A DNA stretch of 64,000 nucleotides from Plantago major (Eukaryota > Streptophyta > Magnoliopsida > Lamiales > Plantaginaceae): positions 26,016,667 through 26,080,666 of the forward strand of contig CM048842.1 in assembly GCA_026545765.1 (NCBI GenBank), given 5' to 3'. Positions within the stretch are counted from its first letter, which is position 1, and each line of letters begins with the position of its first letter. The position numbers and the translations under genes are program-made. Shown in pieces: positions 57,303-64,000 of the stretch. Under the pieces are notes generated by a model that saw only the letters and a program-made list of their open reading frames with translations, was not told where the DNA came from and made no database searches.

Positions 57303-59316
57303 TGTCACGCCCCAAAACCAAAATAATTTGGCGCGACCGGCCGTCTATCGTGTGATGGGCTCACGCCAAGACGAAGCCTTCCTTAAATCCTCAAATACAT
57401 AAAAATATCTCATAGTGGTACAACATAGCGTCTATAAATCTCATATACAATATAATATTACAAGTGCTCAACACATACGACAATCCAAACAGTACAAATC
57501 CTCTTATACAATACAAATCCAATTGTACGCAGCAACTACTAAACAATCTTCTCAAAATCCACCATCCGTCTACCAGGTTCAACTACGTTGTACCATCAAC
57601 CAGTGTAACTTCACTAAACATCTGAAGGGGCGGAGTAAGGGTGAGCCTCAATGACACTTCTACCGGATCAAGCAGAGTTTCAAAGATACATAAATATACA
57701 CACAATACGATCACACATATACAACAGTTGCATGGCATAACAAACGTAACACTTTGGCTCAATCAGACATGATCCTATGGCCACTAGTATAAGTCCGGTG
57801 GCACACAGGTCCGCTCACATAACATAAACATAATCCCCTAGCAAAGGGGTAACATAACATAAGGGAGTACTCCAGCCAGACAAATTCACCGAAGGGCACA
57901 TAACATTTCATAGTCACAACTGAGAGCTCAAACATAACATTTATCCATGCACTTGAACAAAATCGTGTCACACATCATAAAATACGTTTTCGGTAATCAC
58001 ATGCTTGATCCTTTTCGAATAGACTATTATACAAAGTCTCATATATTGATATAATAACCATACGTTATTTATCAAACACTAAAACTACATATATACGTTA
58101 ATACGAAAATAAGAGCCAAAGTGTCAAAGAAACCCCCTTACCTCAATGTCGATACGAATCCAACTTAACATGGCCATCCACTAATTGCAACTCGAATCAT
58201 CCAAAATCACCTTGAACCAGAATTCTTCCAGAGAACCGCTTACAACCTCCATAATGTCCCTACTCCGGTTTCTATAGGTCAAAAAGGGATAAGTAGGTTA
58301 CAAGGGCAAAATGGTAATTTAAGGAGCTAGGAAAAATAGGAATAAATGGTAGGAAGGCATATATTTAATTCTACAACGTTCAGGGGCAAAACGGTAATTT
58401 AAACGGGTCAAAACAGGCTGAAAATTAAAAGAATAGAAAATCTGGCTGCAGTGAGGTTTGAACCACAAACCTCTCATAAAGACTGCAAAACCAGTTGCCA
58501 CTCGGCTTCATACTACTCTCATTACAATTAATAACAGCAAGCTATTTGATCAGTCCAACTGTTGATCAGATTTGTTAATTGCATTCAAGGTCCCCAACCT
58601 ATGTCGAATTCTCCAAGATCAGCCCATCAGCTTCCTGCAAACTTTCAATCTAGTCCCTGCGAATTCTGAAAGTTTCTAAACTCGATTTAAACTCATCCTA
58701 ATCCAAGCAGGGGTAACATCAAACGATTCTCATCAACTTCCTCCGTCCAAATCGGTACAGAAATAATCCAAAATAACACAAATCCATCCAAGAACTTCGC
58801 GAATTCGATCTGATTCGGTTTCGCTATCCATAACACCCAAACCCAAGTCGATCTTGGTCCAAAACTACTCGATTCAGTCGGATTTCGAAATTCAATCATC
58901 ATAATTGCAATGCAACAACTCGTCAAATACCAATACATACTCCAGATTCCGGGCTTACGAGATGAGAATATGGAAAAAGAAGGAGAACACGATCGGTAGA
59001 AAGGTGGTGGCGAGATTGGAGGCTGAAGATGGTGGCGTCTTTGATGAAAAATACAAGGAGAAGGTAGTTGGAAGAAGAAGATGACTAGGTTTAGGGATTA
59101 AGCAATAGTCGGGCTTTCGTAAACTTGGGCATTACACAAGTGGACCTTTACTCCCTCCAAACTCAAACCAACAATCATTATCGTAGCCCACTTCGATTTA
59201 TCGATCCGTTCAATAATTATTTATAAAATCTTGTATATTAACTTTCTTTCAAATAATTTTTTGTCTCCACATTAAATACTAATGGACGACTCAAAAATAA
59301 ATTCCAGGATTTTACA
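57303..59316 (-). repeat. Array LTR3 (2014 bp)
   Basis: Closest to LTR4: both share CATCTGAAGGGGCGG and TCCGCT(C/T)ACATAAC variants not found in LTR1 and LTR2. The tRNA-like boxes lie at about 58450-58510; the A box is disturbed by one base (CGGCTTCAT). Confidence 0.9.
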
Positions 59317-59922
59317 TCCTCCTCTCCTTAAAAGAAGTTTCCTCCTAGAATTTACGCTTCCACTGCGCCAAACTCACAAACATTCAATTTTCTAAACTTT
59401 CCCGTCACAACATCAATTCTATTAACTTCCTCCCGGTCCAGATACATAATCGATAAGTCCATACTTCATATCTTAACTCCAAAACTACTTTTGGCATCTC
59501 ACACGGAAACACCATGCTTCGAAAAATTCAAACCTATCACACATACCCCCAACAAATCGAAACCTTGTAACCACACCACTTTCTTCCACTCACAGTCATA
59601 AACCTCGAAAATACTAACCTAAGCACATCAAAGATTCTTACCTAGGTTCAGCAAAGATTCTAACATAACTCCTCGAGTTTTCCCTTCATCGAAATCAACA
59701 CTTAACATATTCAAACATGGGACCTACACCCAACCAAACCAGAACCTAGGCTCTGATACCACTTTTGACATCTCACTCGGAAACACCATACTTCGATAAA
59801 TCCAACATAATTTTCATCAAACTCAAACATATAACCTACAACCAACAAACTGAAATCTTATTTCTTCACAAATTCTAGCCTAGGCACCTCAAAGATCATA
59901 ACCTCTGCTCTGATACCACTTT
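59317..59922 (-). repeat. Array internal region (606 bp)
   Basis: Same structure as the other internals. The LTR-proximal PBS is mutated (CTCTGCTCTGATACCA instead of CTAGGCTCTGATACCA), while the distal PBS-like site is intact. Confidence 0.88.
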
Positions 59923-61938
59923 TGTCACGCCCCAAAACCAAAATAATTTGGCGCGACCGGCCGTCTATCGTGTGATGGGCTCACGCCAAGACGAAGCCTT
60001 CCTTAAATCCTCAAATACATAAAAATATCTCATAGTGGTACAACATAGCGTCTATAAATCTCATATACAATATAATATTACAAGTGCTCAATACATACGA
60101 CAATCCAAACAGTACAAATCGGCTTATACAATACAAATCCAATTGTACGCAGCAACTACTAAACAATCTTCTCAAAATCCACCATCCGTCTACCGGGTTC
60201 AACTACATTGTACCATCAACCAGTGTAACTTCACTAAACATCTGAAGGGGCGGTGTAAGGGTGAACCTCAATGACACTTCTACCGGATCAAGCCGAGTTT
60301 CGAAGATACATAAATATACACACAATACGATCACACATATACAAAAGTTGCATGGCATAACAAACGTAACATTTCAGCTCAATCAGACATGATCCTATGG
60401 CCACTAGTATAAGTCCGGTGGCACACAGGTCCGCTTACATAACATAAACACAATCCCCTAGCAAAGGGGTAACATAACATAAGGGAGTACTCCAGCCAGA
60501 CAAATTCACCGAAGGGCACATAACATTTCATAGTCACAACTGAGAGCTCAAACATAACATTTATCCATGCACTTGAACAAAATCGTGTCACACATCATAA
60601 AATACGTTTTGGGTAATCACATGCTTGATCCTTTTCGAATAGACTATTATACCAAGTCTCATAGCTTGATATAATAACCATACGTTGTTTATCAAACACT
60701 AAAACTACATATATACGTTAATACGAAAATAAGAGCCAAAGTGTCAAAGAAACCCCCTTACCTCAATGTCGATACGAATCCAACTTAACATGGCCATCCA
60801 CTAATTGCAACTCGAATCATCCAAAATCACCTTGAACCAGAATTCTTCCAGAGCACCGCTTACAACCTCCATAATGTCCCTACTCCGGTTTCTATAGGAC
60901 AAAAAGGGATAAGTAGGTTACAAGGGCAAAAAGGGTAATATAAGGAGCTAGGAAAAATAGGAATAAATGGTAGGAATGCATATATTTAATTCTGCAACGT
61001 TCAGGGGCAAAACAGTAATTTAAACGGGTCAAAATAGGCTGAAAATAAAAAAGAATACAAAATCTGGCTCCAGTGCGGTTTGAACCACAAACCTCTCATA
61101 AAGACTGCAAAACCAGTTGCCACTCGGCTACATACTACTCTCATTACAATTAATAACAACAAGCTATTTGATCAGTCCAACTGTTGATCAGATTTGTTAA
61201 TTGCATTCAAGGTCCCCAACCTATGTCGAATTCTCCAAGATCAGCCCATCAGCTTCCTGCAAACTTTCAATCTAGTCCCTACGAATTCTGAAAGTTTCTA
61301 AACTCGATTTAAACTCATCCTAATCCAAGCAGGGGTAACATCAAACGATTCTCAACAACTTCCTCCGTCCAAATCAGTACAGAAACAATCCAAAATAACA
61401 CAAATCCATCCAAGAACTTCGCGAATTCGATCTGATTCGGTTTTGCAATCTATAACACCCAAACCCAAGTCGATCTTGGTCCAAAACTACTCGATTCAGT
61501 CAGATTTCGAAATTCAATCATCATAATTGCAATGCAACAACTCGTCAAATACCAATACATACTCCAGATTCCGGGCTTACGAGATGAGAATATGGAAAAA
61601 GAAGGAGAACACGATCGGTAGAAAGGTGGTGGCGAGATTGGAGGCTGAAGATGGTGGCGACTTTGATGAAAAATACAAGGAGAAGGCAGTTGGAAGAAGA
61701 AGATGACTAGGTTTAGGGATTAAGAAATAGTCGGGCTTTCGTAAACTTGGGCATTACACAAGTGGACCTTTACTCCCTCCAAACTCAAACCAACAATCAT
61801 TATCGTAGCCCGCTTCGATTTATCGATCCGTTCAATAATAATTTATAAAATCTCGTATATTAACTTTCTTTCAAATAATTTTTTGTCTCCAAATTAAATA
61901 CTAATGGACGACTCAAAAATAAATTCCAGGATTTTACA
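59923..61938 (-). repeat. Array LTR4 (2016 bp)
   Basis: Full LTR with TGTCACGCCCC and ATTTTACA ends. The tRNA-like box pair is best here: A box TAGCCGAGTGGC (61119-61130, minus) and B box GGTTCAAACC (61077-61086, minus). Confidence 0.9.
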
Positions 61939-62544
61939 TCGTCCCCTCCTTAAAAGAAGTTTCCTCCTAGAATTGACGCTTCCACTGCGCAAAACTCACA
62001 AACATTCAATTTTCTAAACTTTCCCATCACAACATCAATTCTATTAACTTCCTCCCGGTCCAGATACATAATCGATAAGTCCATACTTCATATCTTAACT
62101 CCAAAACTACTTTTGGCATCTCACACGGAAACACCATACTTCGAAAAATTCAAACCTATCACACATACTCCCAACAAATCGAAACCTTGTAACCACACCA
62201 CTTTCTTCCACTCACAGTCATAAACCTCGAAAATACTAACCTAAGCACATCAAAGATTCTTACGTAGGTTCAGCAAAGATTCTAACATAACTCCTCGAGT
62301 TTTCCCTTCATCGAAATCAACACTTCACATATTCAAACATGGGACCTACACCCAACCAAACCAGAACCTAGGCTCTGATACCACTTTTGACATCTCACTC
62401 GGAAACACCATACTTCGAGAAATCCAACGTAATTTTCATCAAACTCAAACATAAAACCTACAACCAACAAACTGAAATCTTATTTCTTCACAAATTCTAG
62501 CCTAGGCACCTCAAAGATCATAACCTAGGCTCTGATACCACTTT
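61939..62544 (-). repeat. Array internal region (606 bp)
   Basis: Same length and structure as the other internals, with PPT at the left (plus TCGTCCCCTCCTTAAAA, one base changed) and PBS at the right. No gene. Confidence 0.88.
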
Positions 62545-64000
62545 TGTCACGCCCCAAAACCAAAATAATTTGGCACGACCGGCCGTCTATCGTGAGATGG
62601 GCTCATGCCAAGACGAAGCCTTAAATCCTCAAATACATAAAAATATGTCATTGTGGTACAACAGAGCGTTTATAAATCTCATATACAATATAATATTACA
62701 AGTGCTCAATACATACGACACTCCAAACAGTACAAATCGGCTTATACAATACAAATCCAATTGTACGCAGCAACTACTAAACAATCTTCTCAAAATCCAC
62801 CATCCGTCTACCGGGTTCAACTCCATTGTACCATCAACTAGTGTAACTTCACTAAACATCTGAAGGGGGGTGTAAGGGTGAGCCTCAATGACACTTCTAC
62901 CGGATCAAGCAGAGTTTCGAAGATACATAAATATACACACACAATACGATCACACATATACAAAAGTTGCATGGCATAACAAACGTAACATTTCGGATCA
63001 ATCAGACATGTTCCTATGGCCACTAGTATAAGTCCGGTGGCACAGAGGTCGGCTCACATAACATAAACATAATCCCCTACGAAAGGGGTAACATAACATA
63101 AGGGAGTACTCCAGACAGACAAATTCCCCGAAGGGCACATAACATTTCATAGTCACAACTGAGAGCTCAAACATAACATTTATCCATGCTCTTGAACAAA
63201 ATCGTTTCACACATCATAAAATACGTTTTGGATAATCACATACTTGATCCTTTTCGAATAGACTATTATAGCAAGTCCCATATCTTGATATAATAACAAT
63301 AAGTTGTTTATCAAACATTAAAACTACATATATATGTTAACACGAAAATCATAGCAAAAGTGTCAATGAAACCCACTTACCTCAATGTCGATACGAATCC
63401 AACTTAACATAGCCATCCACTAATTGCAACTCGAATCATCCAAAATCACCTTGAACCACAATTCCTCCAGAGCACCGCTTACAACCTCCATAATGTCCTA
63501 ACTCCGGTTTCTATAGGTCAAAAACGGTAATTGAAGGACATAGGAAAAATAGGAATAAATGGTAGGAAGGCATATATTTAATTCTGCAACGTTCAGGGGT
63601 ACAACGGTAATTTAAACGGTTGAAACAGACTGGAAATACAAAGAATACAAAATCTGTGTCCAGTGAGGTTTGAACCTCAGACCTCTCATAAAGAATGCAA
63701 AACGAGTTGCCACTCGGCTACATACTACTCTCATTTCAACTAATAACGGCGAGCTATTTGATCAGTCCAACTGTTGATCAGATTTGTTAATTGCACTCAA
63801 GGTCCCCAACCTATGTCGAATTCTCCAAGATCAGCCCCTCAACTTCCTGCAAACTTTCAATCTAGTCCCTGCGAATTCTGAAAGTTTCTAAACTCGATTT
63901 GAACTTATTCGAATCCAAGCAAGGGTAACATCAAACGATTCTCATCAACTTCCTCCGTCCAAATCGGTCCAGAAACAATCCAAAATAACACAAATCGATC
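62545..64000 (-). repeat. Array LTR5, truncated by the window edge
   Basis: The first ~1456 bp of another LTR. It is a mosaic: parts match LTR1/2 (GTGAGATGGGCTCA, CCCCTACGAAAGG) and parts match LTR3/4. A ~25-bp segment near 63,530 is missing relative to the others. The array continues beyond the window. Confidence 0.88.

Larger units (their letters stand above)
35896..64000 (-). repeat. Tandem array of a non-autonomous LTR element (~2.62-kb unit)
   Basis: At least five LTRs alternate with internal regions in one orientation: partial internal, LTR1, internal, LTR2 (split by copia-3), internal, LTR3, internal, LTR4, internal, LTR5 (runs off the window). LTRs are 2012-2016 bp and all four full internals are 606 bp. 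On the minus strand each LTR begins TGTAAAATCC and ends GCGTGACA. An initiator-Met PBS follows it, and a purine-rich AAGGAGGGGAGGA precedes the next one. No Gag or Pol is present. The LTR is too long for a typical TRIM and the element too short for a typical LARD. Sharing of LTRs between neighbours suggests unequal recombination. Confidence 0.9.

Noticed and set aside
35896..64000. CRISPR or satellite DNA
   Set aside because: The repeat unit is 2.62 kb with PBS, PPT and TG/CA ends, so it is an LTR element array rather than a simple satellite. No short regularly spaced repeats with unique spacers were seen anywhere.

Overview
This AT-rich window looks like repeat-rich nuclear DNA of a flowering plant, probably a eudicot. 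Almost all of it is LTR retrotransposons. The plant assignment rests on Sirevirus-like Ty1/copia Gag-Pol, a Tat-clade Ty3/gypsy element with a second archaeal-type RNase H, and primer-binding sites matching initiator Met tRNA. No intact host gene was found. One possible host exon lies at 943-1044 on the minus strand. Every long coding region carries nonsense codons or frameshifts, so the window is a transposon graveyard, although target-site duplications (TSDs) and LTR pairs are well preserved.

Layout. 1-1106 is flanking DNA: CG-rich short palindromes, a ~90-bp duplication and the candidate exon. 1107-11625 is copia-1 (minus strand, TSD AAAAC): LTRs of 840 and 825 bp, Gag with two zinc knuckles, Pol, and a post-pol ORF with a plant-transposon-protein-like domain. 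After a 33-bp gap, 11664-26722 is copia-2 (plus strand): Gag-Pol, then a very large third ORF (ORF3, 19640-25377) containing a run of short intron-like segments. Its 3' LTR is cut at 26722 by a Tat gypsy element (26723 to ~35895, plus strand). That element contains a solo LTR (28106-29763, TSD CACAC) of the copia-3 family and lacks its own 3' LTR.

From 35896 to the window end runs a tandem array of ~2.62-kb units. Each is a ~2.01-kb LTR plus a 606-bp internal region with PBS and PPT but no coding capacity, i.e. a non-autonomous LTR element in head-to-tail LTR-internal-LTR-internal form. At least five LTRs are present. The second is split by copia-3 (40888-56666, minus strand, 15.8 kb, TSD CGACT), a relative of copia-2 with the same ORF3.

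The most unusual system is ORF3 of copia-2 and copia-3: a post-pol coding region of about 5.2-5.3 kb after splicing (roughly 1.7 kaa). It has an N-terminal plant-transposon-protein-like region, nuclear-localisation-like basic patches, and acidic repeats encoded by small phase-0 exons. Five GT-AG intron-like segments lie at matching positions in the two copies. A coiled coil and a conserved, unrecognised C-terminal domain follow. A second unusual layer is that each copia family scatters its own short palindrome (CAATGTTG/CAACATTG in copia-1, CAGATATCTG in copia-2/3) through LTRs and coding sequence alike.

Inferred insertion order: the array predates copia-3. Copia-2 predates the gypsy, which predates the solo-LTR insertion. 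A deletion or rearrangement joined the gypsy to the array at ~35896.
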